From NCBI GenBank assembly GCA_018064755.1, contig JAGHUP010000003.1, positions 186,001 to 250,000 on the forward strand: a stretch of DNA of 64,000 nt, given 5' to 3'. The position numbers and the translations under genes were made by a program. The notes under the pieces were generated by a model, which made no database searches, had not been told where the DNA came from, and was given only the letters and a program-made list of their open reading frames with translations. Of this stretch, positions 1 through 9,977 are shown in pieces. This stretch comes from Candidatus Crickella equi (GTDB taxonomy: Bacteria > Bacillota > Clostridia > Peptostreptococcales > Anaerovoracaceae). How positions within the stretch are numbered: position 1 is the first letter of the stretch; each line of letters opens with the position of its first letter.

Positions 1-1814
1 GCATATGAAGACTCAGGAATACCAAAACTGGATAAATCGATTCTTGTATTAGCATAGCTTCTGTTAACCAAAACAAGAATCTGTTCATTCTCATCATATC
101 TAATGAATGCAAGTACGTCGTCAGGAATTGCATCATACTGACCTGATAGTAGCTGAATTTCGCCGTCCTTCAGCACTGGATGCTCATCATATATAAGGCC
201 GAGCATTCTATAGGTATATGCAATATCCATATTGCCCTTGCCCCAAGGGAAAGTGTTGCGATTCTCAGGATCAGTACCACCCTGCATTCCAATTTCATCA
301 CCATAGTAAATACATGGGACGCCTGGCAAAGTGTACTGAAGAGCTGCCATAATCTTAACTTTGCAGCATGCAGAATTGTAATCTTGATCCGCAGCCATAG
401 CAGTTAAGATTCTAGCTCTATCATGTGTACCAATTACATTGAGAGCACCATAATAGTTCTCCCTAGGATAATTCTCCTTCAGGCTCATGATCTTATCTGC
501 AGCCTTTCCAGAGCTAATTGTATAGTTGATATAATCAAGCAATATCTGCCTTAGAGGATAATTCATAGTTGAATCAAGCTCATCGCCCATCAGGAACTGA
601 CGCTTTTCATCATAACTGATTTTATTGCTGGCATCTTCCCACACTTCTCCAAGAAGCAGCTTATCGTCGCCTTCCTCCTTGACACTCTTTCTAATGTATT
701 GAATAAATGAATCAGGCAGCTCATCTGCTACGTCGAGTCTCCATCCACGAGCACCTGCCTTAATCCATTTTCTAATTACGCCATCATCTCCGACTATCAT
801 ATTTCGATAGAGGAAATTATCTTCTTTAACTTCTGGAAGGTCTCTAACTCCCCACCAAGATTTATAGCCATTAGGCTCATTAGAATCGAAATTATACCAA
901 TAGTGATATTTTGAATTAGCGTTCGTATAAGCGCCATTGCCACCATAATTGAGGTATTTGTCGAAGTAGACGCTATCTGCTCCTGTATGGCTAAATACGC
1001 CGTCCAGAATGATTGAAATACCCCTATCCCCAGCAGCTTTACACAGAAGTCTAAAATCCTCCTCACTGCCCAGAATTGGATCTATTTTCATATAGTCTGC
1101 TGTATCATATCGATGGTTAGAAACAGCCTCAAATATTGGATTAAGATATAAAGTTGTAACACCATAAGACTTGAAGTAATCAAGCTTCTCCATTATGCCT
1201 CTCAGGCTTCCACCATAGAATGGCCAATCGGTTACGTTACCCTCATCATCCTTAACGTAATAAGCAGGCTTATCCCAGTCTTTCTCAATAAACTGTCTCT
1301 GAGAACCCTCATGTCCAACGATTCTGCTATTTCTGCAATTAATAGCTGCCTGTGTTCTCTCTTCCCATTTATCATCACGATTGAATCTATCTGGGAATAT
1401 CTGGTAACAAATACCATTCTTGAACCATTCAGGTGTTTTAGCAGGTTTGTAAACAGTGATCTGATACGAATCAGGCTCATGATCATACTGCACACCTTCT
1501 CCACCAACACGATCCTCATTATTGCCATAATAGACTCTCTCATCACCACATTCAGCAATGAAGAAATACCATATCAATCCGGCTTCATCCGGCATCTTAA
1601 TATCAACATAGTATCTCTCTGCCTCACCGCCAAAACTCTCATCGCGTTTCATCGGAATCAGCGACTCGCCGTAACCATCACGCCATGCGCGAAGTGTTAC
1701 AGTAGTATCCTGCGCATCATATACATCAATAGCTATACGACAAACGGAGCCGATAGTTGCGGCTCCGAATGGATTTCTATATTCCTCTAACCAAGAATTA
1801 TGATATAAATACAT
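1..1814 (-). CDS. GH13 neopullulanase / maltogenic-amylase-type glycosidase (3' end off the window)
   Basis: Glycoside hydrolase family 13 enzyme expected to cut alpha-1,4 (possibly alpha-1,6) links in maltodextrins or glycogen fragments. No signal peptide is visible at MYLYHNSWLEEY, so it is probably cytoplasmic. From ATG at 1814 the minus-strand frame stays open to base 1, giving about 604 visible residues; the C-terminus is missing. About 120 residues of N-terminal sandwich-like sequence precede the barrel. Barrel motifs are GICYQIFPDRF, NPIFEAVSNHRYDTADY, GWRLDVADE (nucleophile Asp361), LLGEVWED (acid Glu390), GTHDRARI (Asp465) and GDEIGMQGG. All three catalytic acids are present. It is the last visible gene of the glycogen operon, 11 bp after glgA, and has no clear ribosome binding site of its own. 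The exact GH13 subfamily is inferred. Confidence 0.9.
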   Translation of the reverse strand, partial: MYLYHNSWLEEYRNPFGAATIGSVCRIAIDVYDAQDTTVTLRAWRDGYGESLIPMKRDESFGGEAERYYVDIKMPDEAGLIWYFFIAECGDERVYYGNNEDRVGGEGVQYDHEPDSYQITVYKPAKTPEWFKNGICYQIFPDRFNRDDKWEERTQAAINCRNSRIVGHEGSQRQFIEKDWDKPAYYVKDDEGNVTDWPFYGGSLRGIMEKLDYFKSYGVTTLYLNPIFEAVSNHRYDTADYMKIDPILGSEEDFRLLCKAAGDRGISIILDGVFSHTGADSVYFDKYLNYGGNGAYTNANSKYHYWYNFDSNEPNGYKSWWGVRDLPEVKEDNFLYRNMIVGDDGVIRKWIKAGARGWRLDVADELPDSFIQYIRKSVKEEGDDKLLLGEVWEDASNKISYDEKRQFLMGDELDSTMNYPLRQILLDYINYTISSGKAADKIMSLKENYPRENYYGALNVIGTHDRARILTAMAADQDYNSACCKVKIMAALQYTLPGVPCIYYGDEIGMQGGTDPENRNTFPWGKGNMDIAYTYRMLGLIYDEHPVLKDGEIQLLSGQYDAIPDDVLAFIRYDENEQILVLVNRSYANTRIDLSSFGIPESSY

Positions 1815-1825
1815 TTTTATTAATT

Positions 1826-3283
1826 CTAATTAAACAATGAACGATATAATTCACGATACTTTTCTGCACTTGACTCCCAGCCGTAGTCTATTGACATAGC
1901 ATTCTTCTGGATTTTTTTCCACATTTCTCTATCTTCATACCAGAGAGTTAATGCACTATCTACAACGGATCTAACCGCATTGGTATCGAAATCTTTGAAA
2001 GAGAATCCAGTAGCATTCTCACCATAATCCCAATAACCATCAACTGTATCTTTTAGTCCACCAGTCTCTCGAACGATAGGCAATGTTCCGTATCTCATCG
2101 CCATCATCTGAGCAAGTCCACATGGCTCGAATAACGAAGGCATCAAGAACGCATCAGCACCTGAGTAAAATCTCCTAGAAAGCGGCTCACTGAACATAAT
2201 TCTAGCAGCGAATTTTTCAGGCTTATAGTTTGCCATTCCCTGGAAAGCTTTCTCATATTCCTTATCACCAGTACCAAGAACAGCAAACTGCATATCTCTA
2301 TCAGCGAAAGTTCCCAGCAGATTCTTAACAAGATTAGCGCCCTTCTGATCTGTAAGTCGAGTTACCATTACAAATAATGGAATATCAGGATTTACCTCAA
2401 ATCCCAACTCCTCCTGGAGGGCTGCTTTGCATATAGCTTTACCTGACATATCATCAATACTAAAGTTAGCCGGCATTCTCTTATCAGTTTCAGGATTAAT
2501 GTCCTTGTTATCAATACCATTGATAATACCTGATAACTTATATGATCTTGACTGGAATAGACCTTCAAGTCCTTCACCATACTGAGCAGTACATATTTCC
2601 TTAGCATAAGTCGGGCTTACAGTTGTAACAGCATCAGCATAGATAACTGCTCCCTGAAGGAAATTAGTAGCATCATCATGAATCATCTGAGGCCCTGCAG
2701 GCGAATTCTGAAGTCCAAGAATATCTCCAGTAATGAACTTATCATACTGACCTTGGAACTTAAGATTATGAATAGTGAACACCGTCTTGATCCGATCGAA
2801 TCCCAGCGCATTTCTATAATGCTCATGCAGGAATACCGGAATCAGTGCTGTATGCCAGTCATTGCAGTGAATGATATCAGGCATCCAGTTTCCACCGATA
2901 TATCTAATAGTCTCAAGAACTGCCTTCGAGAAGAATGCAACTCTCTCAGCATCATCGAACTCGCCGTAGACCTTGCCACGCTTGAAATAGAACTCATTAT
3001 CGAGGAAATAATATGTTACTCCACCCTTGCGCAAAGTAAACAGTCCGCAATAGCTGTTACGCCAACCCAGAGGTACCTCGAAGTTTCTGACATACTTCAT
3101 TTTTGCATGGTATTCCTCAGGAATTGCGCTAAGTTTTGGCAAAATTACCCTTACGTCAAATTCATCGTTCTTAACGTGTTGTGGAAGTGATCCGGCTACG
3201 TCGCCGAGTCCTCCAGTTTTGACAAATGGAGTTGCCTCGAAAGCAGCGAATAATATATTTGTTTTCTTTTTAGTTTTAGCCAT
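1826..3283 (-). CDS. glgA: Glycogen synthase GlgA
   Basis: ADP-glucose-dependent glycogen synthase (glycosyltransferase family 5), which adds alpha-1,4 glucose to growing glycogen in the cytoplasm. The 485 residues match the family's usual length. The N-terminal KTGGLGDVAG motif (about residues 22-31) binds ADP-glucose. The C-terminal EPCGLAQMMAMRYG and RETGGLKDTV motifs belong to the second Rossmann lobe. The ATG at 3283 has a GAGGA ribosome binding site 5-6 bp upstream and lies 13 bp after glgD. It uses the ADP-glucose made by the adjacent glgC/glgD pair. Confidence 0.97.
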   Translation of the reverse strand: MAKTKKKTNILFAAFEATPFVKTGGLGDVAGSLPQHVKNDEFDVRVILPKLSAIPEEYHAKMKYVRNFEVPLGWRNSYCGLFTLRKGGVTYYFLDNEFYFKRGKVYGEFDDAERVAFFSKAVLETIRYIGGNWMPDIIHCNDWHTALIPVFLHEHYRNALGFDRIKTVFTIHNLKFQGQYDKFITGDILGLQNSPAGPQMIHDDATNFLQGAVIYADAVTTVSPTYAKEICTAQYGEGLEGLFQSRSYKLSGIINGIDNKDINPETDKRMPANFSIDDMSGKAICKAALQEELGFEVNPDIPLFVMVTRLTDQKGANLVKNLLGTFADRDMQFAVLGTGDKEYEKAFQGMANYKPEKFAARIMFSEPLSRRFYSGADAFLMPSLFEPCGLAQMMAMRYGTLPIVRETGGLKDTVDGYWDYGENATGFSFKDFDTNAVRSVVDSALTLWYEDREMWKKIQKNAMSIDYGWESSAEKYRELYRSLFN

Positions 3284-3296
3284 TATAGTCCTCTAA

Positions 3297-4403
3297 TTAA
3301 ACAATAGAACCCTTAGATAGAACTACAGGATTTTCAGGGCTTCCAATAACCTTGGCGCCTGCACTGATTTCGCAATTCTTATCACAGATAACGTTTTCAA
3401 GAACCGCACCTTCACCAATCTCGCAGTACATCATTACTACAGAATTCTTAATAACAGAATTCTTGCCAATCTTGCAGCTTCTGAAGATTGTGCTTCCATC
3501 AACATTGCCTTCAATTTTGCAACCTGCACCGATAATTGAATTTTTAGATGTACCTGTACCTTTATACAGAACAGGAGCATCATCCTGAACCTTAGTAATA
3601 ATAGTTCTATCAGTGTGGAATAATTCATTTCGAATACCGTAATCCTTAATGTCTCTGCTGACCTTAAGGTAATCATTGATATTGTTAATCTTACCAAGAT
3701 ATCCCTTGAATTCATAACTGCCTACACTGAACTTATCGATATTATCAGTAATGATTTCAATGAAATCCTTATACTCAAGCTGTGCGAACCACTTAATGCA
3801 ATCAAGCAGGAATGATCTATTGACAATCATGCAATCCATAAAGTAATTTGCAGGGCCTGCAGGTGCATAATCATAGATTCCTTTTACAGCACCAGTCTTA
3901 TCATTGATATCAAGGTAATAACCATTATGACCAGCATCCAGTGCAACTTTCTTATATAAAATAGTTACCTCACTGCCGTTTTGGTCATGTTTTTTAATCA
4001 GGTCATTATAGTCCATGTTATATACATCGGAACTACTTGCAATGATAACGTAATCTGCATCACTCTTATCGAGGAAAGATTTGTGCTCAATAATATCTCT
4101 GAAGAGGAATCTTGATCCTGCTGAATGAATTCCGTAAACGGAACCCGGCATCAGGAACAATCCATCCTTCTTGCGGTCAAGAGACCATGGTTTACCTGAT
4201 CCAATGTGATCGATTACGCTGGCTGTATTGTAAGGAGTGATAACACCAACCTTAGTAATACCGGAATTAACCATGTTAGACAGAACGAAATCCAGAAGTC
4301 TGTATCTTCCGCCGAATGGCAGTGATGAAATAGGTCTGTTATCAGTTAACGATCCAAAATTATCGCTATTATAATTAGCTGTAATTAATCCAATAGTCTT
4401 CAT
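3297..4403 (-). CDS. glgD: GlgD, ADP-glucose pyrophosphorylase-like subunit
   Basis: Paralogue of GlgC found beside it in Firmicutes, where GlgC and GlgD form a hetero-oligomer with higher activity than GlgC alone. The 368 residues comprise an N-terminal nucleotidyltransferase domain and a C-terminal left-handed beta-helix of hexapeptide repeats (about residues 285-360, for example CKIGKNSVIKNSVV). The usual GGxGxRL pyrophosphate loop is absent: the start reads MKTIGLITANYNSDNFGSL. It is therefore more likely a modulating than a fully catalytic subunit. A GGAGGG ribosome binding site precedes the ATG at 4403. The gene sits 16 bp after glgC. Confidence 0.93.
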   Translation of the reverse strand: MKTIGLITANYNSDNFGSLTDNRPISSLPFGGRYRLLDFVLSNMVNSGITKVGVITPYNTASVIDHIGSGKPWSLDRKKDGLFLMPGSVYGIHSAGSRFLFRDIIEHKSFLDKSDADYVIIASSSDVYNMDYNDLIKKHDQNGSEVTILYKKVALDAGHNGYYLDINDKTGAVKGIYDYAPAGPANYFMDCMIVNRSFLLDCIKWFAQLEYKDFIEIITDNIDKFSVGSYEFKGYLGKINNINDYLKVSRDIKDYGIRNELFHTDRTIITKVQDDAPVLYKGTGTSKNSIIGAGCKIEGNVDGSTIFRSCKIGKNSVIKNSVVMMYCEIGEGAVLENVICDKNCEISAGAKVIGSPENPVVLSKGSIV

Positions 4404-4419
4404 TGTTATCCCTCCTTTC

Positions 4420-5550
4420 CTAGATTGTCAGATGTGTTTCACCTACCAGCTGTACTTCCTGATCAGGTCCGCCGATATTTGTTCCGTCATCAACAGTATG
4501 TCCCTCGTTGATAATAGCTTTCTCAATATAGCAGTATTTACCAACGTGTGAATCCGGTAATAATATAGAATCTTTTACTACACTACCGTACTCAACAATG
4601 CAGCCTGTACCAAGAATTGAATGCTCTACAGTTCCATATACTGCGCAACCGTTAGAAATCATTGAATCACTGATCTTAGCAGTATCACCGATAAACTGTG
4701 ACGGATACATATTGTTATTAGAGAATACTCTAACATCCTTAGTGAATACATCGAAATCAACTTCAGGATCCATCAGGTCCATCTGAGCTTCGTAGTAACT
4801 ATCAATAGTTCCTACATCCTTCCAGTATCCTTTGAAGCTATATGAATATAATCTCTTTCCTTCTTTAAGAAGTTTTGGTATTACATTCTTTCCGAAATCA
4901 TGAGCAGATGATTCATCTTCATGATCTTCAAGAAGCGCTGTCTTTAAAACATCCCACTTAAAGATATATATTCCCATAGAAGCAAGATTACTTTCTGGCT
5001 CCTTAGGCTTCTCGGCAAACTTAGTAATTCTGCCCTGTTCATCTGTAGACATAATTCCAAATCTACTTGCTTCTTCGATTGGAACCTCAAGAACAGATAC
5101 CGTAAGATCAGAATCGTTCTTAATATGTTCTTCAAGCATCTCGTTGTAGTCAGCTTTATAAATATGGTCACCTGAAAGAATGAGTACATTTTCAGGCTCA
5201 TACATATCAATAAAATCGATGTTGTGGTAAATGGAGTCAGCTGTTCCCTCATACCATTCTCCACCAGACTCTCCAGCATAAGGTGGCAAAATGTGAACAC
5301 CACCATCAGCAACGTCTAAATCCCAGGATTCACCAGTACCTACGTATTTGTTAAGAACAAGTGGCTTGTATTGAATCAGGATACCAACTGTATCAATTCC
5401 GGAGTTGACGCAGTTGGACAAGCTGAAGTCGATAATTCTATATTTTCCTCCGAATGACACCGCAGGCTTAGCAATACTCTCAGTAAGTGCTTTCAGTCTG
5501 CTTCCCTGGCCTCCAGCCAGTAACATAGCAATACATTTTTTCTTCTTCAT
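4420..5550 (-). CDS. glgC: Glucose-1-phosphate adenylyltransferase GlgC
   Basis: Makes ADP-glucose and pyrophosphate from glucose-1-phosphate and ATP, the committed step of glycogen synthesis. The nucleotide loop [15 protein letters not shown] is intact near the N-terminus, followed by [15 protein letters not shown]. The glucose-1-phosphate region includes [12 protein letters not shown]-terminal beta-helix covers about residues 290-370. At 376 residues it is of the length typical for Firmicutes. It starts at ATG 5550 with an AAAGGAGG ribosome binding site, 12 bp after glgP. Confidence 0.97.
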   Translation of the reverse strand: MKKKKCIAMLLAGGQGSRLKALTESIAKPAVSFGGKYRIIDFSLSNCVNSGIDTVGILIQYKPLVLNKYVGTGESWDLDVADGGVHILPPYAGESGGEWYEGTADSIYHNIDFIDMYEPENVLILSGDHIYKADYNEMLEEHIKNDSDLTVSVLEVPIEEASRFGIMSTDEQGRITKFAEKPKEPESNLASMGIYIFKWDVLKTALLEDHEDESSAHDFGKNVIPKLLKEGKRLYSYSFKGYWKDVGTIDSYYEAQMDLMDPEVDFDVFTKDVRVFSNNNMYPSQFIGDTAKISDSMISNGCAVYGTVEHSILGTGCIVEYGSVVKDSILLPDSHVGKYCYIEKAIINEGHTVDDGTNIGGPDQEVQLVGETHLTI

Positions 5551-5562
5551 ATCTTGCCTCCT

Positions 5563-7977
5563 TTAAAGACCCCAGATATCATCTGCATACTCTCTAATAG
5601 TTCTATCGCTAGAGAAGAATGCTGAATTAGCGATATTGGCAAGTGACATCTTGCCCCATTTCATTCTATCTGAATAAGCTCTATCGAGCTCCAGCCATGC
5701 ATTGAAATATGAATCAAAATCTCCAAGAACGAAATATTCATCGTTCTGCTTGAGCAGGGAATCGTAAATATCCCAGAAATTACATCCACTGTCAGCAAAA
5801 GTACCATCAACCAGCTGTCCGAGCATTTTCTGAAGTCTTGGATCCTGATTGCATTTCTGAACGGCATTATATCCACCGTATCTGTAGAAGTTTTCAGTTT
5901 CGTCTGAAGAATATCCGAAGATACTGATATTATCCGGACCTACCAGATCGTTAATCTCAACGTTAGCGCCATCCATTGTTCCAAGCGTAACAGCACCATT
6001 GATCATGAACTTCATATTACCAGTTCCAGAAGCTTCCTTACCGGCTGTGGAGATCTGCTCTGAAATATCTGCTGCCGGATAAATAAGTTGTGCATTGGAT
6101 ACGCAGAAGTTCTCAATGAATACAACCTTCATTCTCTTGTTAACAACTGGATCAGAATTTACCATGTCTGCAAGTGAATTGATAAACTTGATTGATGACT
6201 TAGCAAATGCATAACCCTGGGCTGCCTTACCGGCAATAATGAATGTGTAATTATTAATTGGATACTCAGGATTCTCCTTTAGAATGTTATACAGATTTAA
6301 AATCTTAAATCCATTGAGAATCTGTCTCTTGTAAGCATGCATTCTCTTAACCTGAACATCGAATACTGAATCAGGATCAACATCAATGTCCATGTGTTTC
6401 TTGATATACTTAGCAATTCTAATCTTATTCTCTCTCTTGGCATTAATCAGCTTGTTGAGGAATTCGAGATCATCTTCGTACATCTTGAGTTTTTCTATCT
6501 GATTGAAGTCGGACTGCCAATCAGTGCCAATATATTCATTGATTAAATTAGTCAATGATGGATTGGACTGAATCATGAATCTTCTATGGCTAATTCCGTT
6601 AGTCTTATTATTAAACTTCTCAGGATTAATAGTATAGAAATCCTTAAAAACAGAATTAGTAAGAATGTCACTGTGAAGAGCTGATACTCCATTAACTGAA
6701 TAACTACCGATTACGGACAGATTAGCCATTCTAATTTCGCCGTCCCAGAGAACTGAAGTATGTCTCTTAACTACATACATGTCCTGATCCATTCCCTGAG
6801 GAATGCTGTCTTCCCATCTTCTATTAATCTCTTCGATGATCATATAGATGCGTGGGAGTAGCTCGGAGAAATGTGCAATATCCCACTTCTCAAGAGCCTC
6901 AGGAAGAACTGTATGATTAGTAAATGAGATAGTTCTTGTTGTAATATCCCATGCTTCATCCCATTCAAGTCCTTCATCATCCATCAGGACTCTCATCAAT
7001 TCAGGAATACACATTGTTGGATGTGTATCGTTAATATGAATAGCAACTTTGTTAGGGAAATCGTTCCAAGCATTGTTGCCATATCTTGACTTAAAGTCCC
7101 TGATAATGTGACCAATTCCAGCTGCAACGAGGAAGTATTCCTGCTTTAATCTCAGCTTTCTGCCAATACCGTTATTATCATTAGGATACAGAATGCTAGT
7201 AATTGCCTGGATGTCACACTTATCCTTCATAGCCTCACTATATTCACCACGATTGAAAGCATCCATATCGATGTTATCGTGTACAGGCTGTGCATCCCAG
7301 AGATGAAGAGTGTTAACAGTCTTACCGCCAAAACCGATCAGTGGTACATCGTAAGGTACCGCTTTGACGCAGTCATATCCAACATAGTGATACTCCATCT
7401 CGCCGTCTTTATATTCTCTCTCAACCTTACCGCCAAATTTTACGATGATTGAGTCGCTTGCTCTCTTTCTTCCCCAAGGATGTCCATCATCCATCCATGC
7501 ATCAGGAAGTTCAACCTGATATCCGTTTTCAATCTTCTGCTTGAACAGGCCGAATCTATATCTAAGGCCCATTCCATCTCCGTTAATATTGAGAGCAGCA
7601 ATAGAGTCCATAAAGCATGCAGCAAGTCTTCCAAGTCCTCCGTTACCGAGTCCTGGATCTGCCTCGCACTCACAGATAGATTCAAGGCTTGAACCCATCT
7701 CTGCAAGTCCCTCAGAAACTGCATCTCTAATGCCAAGATTGATAAGATAATTCTCTAATAATCTTCCAATCAGGAACTCCATTGAGAAATAGTAAACCTT
7801 CTTACCGTCTCTATCTGATAACTCATTCTCCTGATTGATTTCGCCACCAATAATTCTTACAAGTCTAACTAGAGCTTCATACTTCTCTCTTTCGTCACAG
7901 AGTTCGATGGATCTTCCGAACATCTGGTGTAACTGCTGTGAATATTGTTCTTTAAAATCTTCTTTAGTTCTTATCAT
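5563..7977 (-). CDS. glgP: Glycogen/maltodextrin phosphorylase
   Basis: Pyridoxal-phosphate-dependent phosphorylase releasing glucose-1-phosphate from alpha-1,4 glucan ends. At 804 residues it is full length for the family. The PLP-lysine motif EASGTGNMKFMINGA lies near residue 655, and the early glycine-rich EADPGLGNGGLGRLAACF motif is present. The ATG at 7977 overlaps the glgB stop codon as TAATG, which implies translational coupling. It supplies the breakdown side of an operon that also makes glycogen, so both arms are co-transcribed. Confidence 0.97.
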   Translation of the reverse strand: MIRTKEDFKEQYSQQLHQMFGRSIELCDEREKYEALVRLVRIIGGEINQENELSDRDGKKVYYFSMEFLIGRLLENYLINLGIRDAVSEGLAEMGSSLESICECEADPGLGNGGLGRLAACFMDSIAALNINGDGMGLRYRFGLFKQKIENGYQVELPDAWMDDGHPWGRKRASDSIIVKFGGKVEREYKDGEMEYHYVGYDCVKAVPYDVPLIGFGGKTVNTLHLWDAQPVHDNIDMDAFNRGEYSEAMKDKCDIQAITSILYPNDNNGIGRKLRLKQEYFLVAAGIGHIIRDFKSRYGNNAWNDFPNKVAIHINDTHPTMCIPELMRVLMDDEGLEWDEAWDITTRTISFTNHTVLPEALEKWDIAHFSELLPRIYMIIEEINRRWEDSIPQGMDQDMYVVKRHTSVLWDGEIRMANLSVIGSYSVNGVSALHSDILTNSVFKDFYTINPEKFNNKTNGISHRRFMIQSNPSLTNLINEYIGTDWQSDFNQIEKLKMYEDDLEFLNKLINAKRENKIRIAKYIKKHMDIDVDPDSVFDVQVKRMHAYKRQILNGFKILNLYNILKENPEYPINNYTFIIAGKAAQGYAFAKSSIKFINSLADMVNSDPVVNKRMKVVFIENFCVSNAQLIYPAADISEQISTAGKEASGTGNMKFMINGAVTLGTMDGANVEINDLVGPDNISIFGYSSDETENFYRYGGYNAVQKCNQDPRLQKMLGQLVDGTFADSGCNFWDIYDSLLKQNDEYFVLGDFDSYFNAWLELDRAYSDRMKWGKMSLANIANSAFFSSDRTIREYADDIWGL

Positions 7978-9896
7978 TAGTTTTCCTTCTTAAACACTGT
8001 GCCTCCAACAATCGGCATCTGAATTTCTATTGAATAAGGTTGGCCATGCATAGGTATCTTCTCTGCCTTGATAGGTCTTGGATTAACCTTGCCGCTGCCT
8101 CCGTATTTAACATCATCTGAATTGATTATTTCTACATATAATCCTGGTTCCTGAACCCCGATGCGATATGACTCATATGACGCAACATCGCAATTGACGA
8201 CAACAACCAATTTCTCGTATTCGTCAGATTTGCCGGGAACATCGCCAAATCTCATATAACTAAGTATGCTCTGTTCTTTATTATCCGGGTCGAGCCACAT
8301 AAATCCATCGGCTCTAGAATCTCTTGTCCACAGAGCTGGATGCTCTTGGTAGATAGCATTGAGATCAGCGATGAACTTCTTGTGGTTAGCGTGATTCTCG
8401 TATTGGAGCATGAACCACTCAAGTTCTTCATACTCACGCCATTCAATAAATGTAGCCAGTTCGTGACCCATGAAGTTAAGTTTCTTACCAGGATGAGTCA
8501 TCTGATATAGTGCGAGTAATCTTATACCAGCGAACTGTCGCCACAGATCACCTGGCATACGTCCTATTAGCGACTTCTTGCCATGAACAACTTCATCGTG
8601 TGATAGCGGCAGTATGTAATTCTCACTGTATGCATATGACATTGCAAACGTGAGCTTGTTGTGGCTACCATCTCTAAATGGGAAGTCGCAGGACATATAC
8701 TCAAGAGTATCGTTCATCCAACCCATATTCCACTTCAGGTGGAATCCAAGACCACCTTCAGATGGTGGCATTGTTACCATTGGCCAAGCCGTGCTTTCTT
8801 CTGCTGCAGTAAATGCACCAGGACAATAACTACCAACCATATAGTTAAATTCCTTGAGGAATTCAATTGCTTCTAGATTGCCTTCGTCTCCATATTTGTT
8901 GAACTTCATTTTCTTCTTATCAGAAACACCAAAGTTCAAATACAACATGCTACTAACGCCATCAACTCTAATTCCATCAGCGTGGAATTCCTTGAGCCAG
9001 AACATAGCATTACTCAGGAGGAAGCTCCTTACCTGTCCGCGGCCAAAATCAAATTTGTATGTGCCCCAGTCAGGATGAATTTCACTTTCATAGAGCTTGT
9101 GTCCGTTGAAGTTGCATAGGCCATGTTCATCTGGACAGAAATGTCCAGGTACCCAGTCAAGGATTACTCCAATTCCTTCCTTGTGGCAGCAATCGATGAA
9201 GTATTTAAAATCAACAGGTTCACCGTGTCTTGAAGTTGCAGAATAATAACCAGTAACCTGATATCCCCAACTTGCATCAAGCGGATGTTCCATTATAGGC
9301 AAAACTTCAATGTGTGTATAACCCATTTCCTTAACATAAGGAATCAGTTTATCTGCAAGTTCTTTGTAAGAATAGAATCCATCTTCGACAGGATGTCTCA
9401 TCCATGATGCGAGATGACACTCATAAATGTTTAGCGGAGATTCCAAAATATTCTTCTTGGATCTTTCATCCATCCAATCATCATCATTCCACTCGTACGA
9501 TAAGTCAGAAACTACCGAAGCTGTAGAAGGTCTAAGTTCGGATTTAAAAGCGAATGGATCTGCCTTAAGGAGATGTTCTCCATTATCAGTCTCGATGTCG
9601 TATTTGTAATTGTCACCAATCTTAGCTTCAGGAACAAAAATAGTAAATACACCACTATCCTTAATTGTCTCTAGGTAATCATTGCCTTCCCAATTGTTCC
9701 AATCTCCGACAACTCTAACACTCTTAACATCAGGTGCCCAAACTGTGAATTGTACACCATTAATTACACTGCCATCTTCAAGGTTTGCAGTAGTAATGTG
9801 TGCACCCCAATTCTGATAAGCATAGTAGCACTTACCTGTGTTAAATAAATACAATAATTCGTCACTTAAACTTGTTGAAATTTGAGTTGAGTACAT
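7977..9896 (-). CDS. glgB: 1,4-alpha-glucan branching enzyme GlgB
   Basis: Introduces alpha-1,6 branches into glycogen. The 639 residues comprise an N-terminal CBM48-type domain (VQFTVWAPDVKSVRVVGDWN, about residues 45-70), then a GH13 barrel. Barrel motifs are GVILDWVPGHF, GIRVDGVSSMLY (nucleophile Asp near residue 312), FTAAEES (Glu near 365) and LSHDEVVHG. The C-terminal domain ends at VFKKEN. It is the first gene of the glycogen operon: nothing on this strand precedes it except the terminator at 9942-9959. The ribosome binding site before ATG 9896 is GTGGGGA. Confidence 0.97.
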   Translation of the reverse strand: MYSTQISTSLSDELLYLFNTGKCYYAYQNWGAHITTANLEDGSVINGVQFTVWAPDVKSVRVVGDWNNWEGNDYLETIKDSGVFTIFVPEAKIGDNYKYDIETDNGEHLLKADPFAFKSELRPSTASVVSDLSYEWNDDDWMDERSKKNILESPLNIYECHLASWMRHPVEDGFYSYKELADKLIPYVKEMGYTHIEVLPIMEHPLDASWGYQVTGYYSATSRHGEPVDFKYFIDCCHKEGIGVILDWVPGHFCPDEHGLCNFNGHKLYESEIHPDWGTYKFDFGRGQVRSFLLSNAMFWLKEFHADGIRVDGVSSMLYLNFGVSDKKKMKFNKYGDEGNLEAIEFLKEFNYMVGSYCPGAFTAAEESTAWPMVTMPPSEGGLGFHLKWNMGWMNDTLEYMSCDFPFRDGSHNKLTFAMSYAYSENYILPLSHDEVVHGKKSLIGRMPGDLWRQFAGIRLLALYQMTHPGKKLNFMGHELATFIEWREYEELEWFMLQYENHANHKKFIADLNAIYQEHPALWTRDSRADGFMWLDPDNKEQSILSYMRFGDVPGKSDEYEKLVVVVNCDVASYESYRIGVQEPGLYVEIINSDDVKYGGSGKVNPRPIKAEKIPMHGQPYSIEIQMPIVGGTVFKKEN

Positions 9897-9926
9897 ACTT
9901 TCCCCACTTTACTTATAATTGGTTTT

Positions 9927-9932
9927 ATTATA
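9927..9932 (-). promoter_or_regulatory. Possible -10 element of the glg operon
   Basis: On the minus strand TATAAT lies 31 bp before the glgB start and directly after the upstream terminator. No good -35 hexamer is found 16-18 bp further up, because that stretch is occupied by the terminator stem. The promoter may be weak or activator-dependent. Confidence 0.4.
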
Positions 9933-9941
9933 ACACAAAAA

Positions 9942-9959
9942 GAGGGGCTAATGCCCCTC
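9942..9959 (-). terminator. Intrinsic terminator after the rplU-rpmA-obgE-transporter operon
   Basis: A perfect 7-bp stem (GAGGGGC / GCCCCTC) with a 4-base loop is followed on the minus strand by TTTTTGTGTT. It ends the gene at 9978-12230 and insulates the glycogen operon. Confidence 0.85.
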
Positions 9960-9977
9960 AATAGCTTGAAATTTGAA

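Noticed and set aside
9897..9977. Riboswitch before the glycogen operon
   Set aside because: Only about 30 nt separate the -10-like box from the glgB start, too short for an aptamer.
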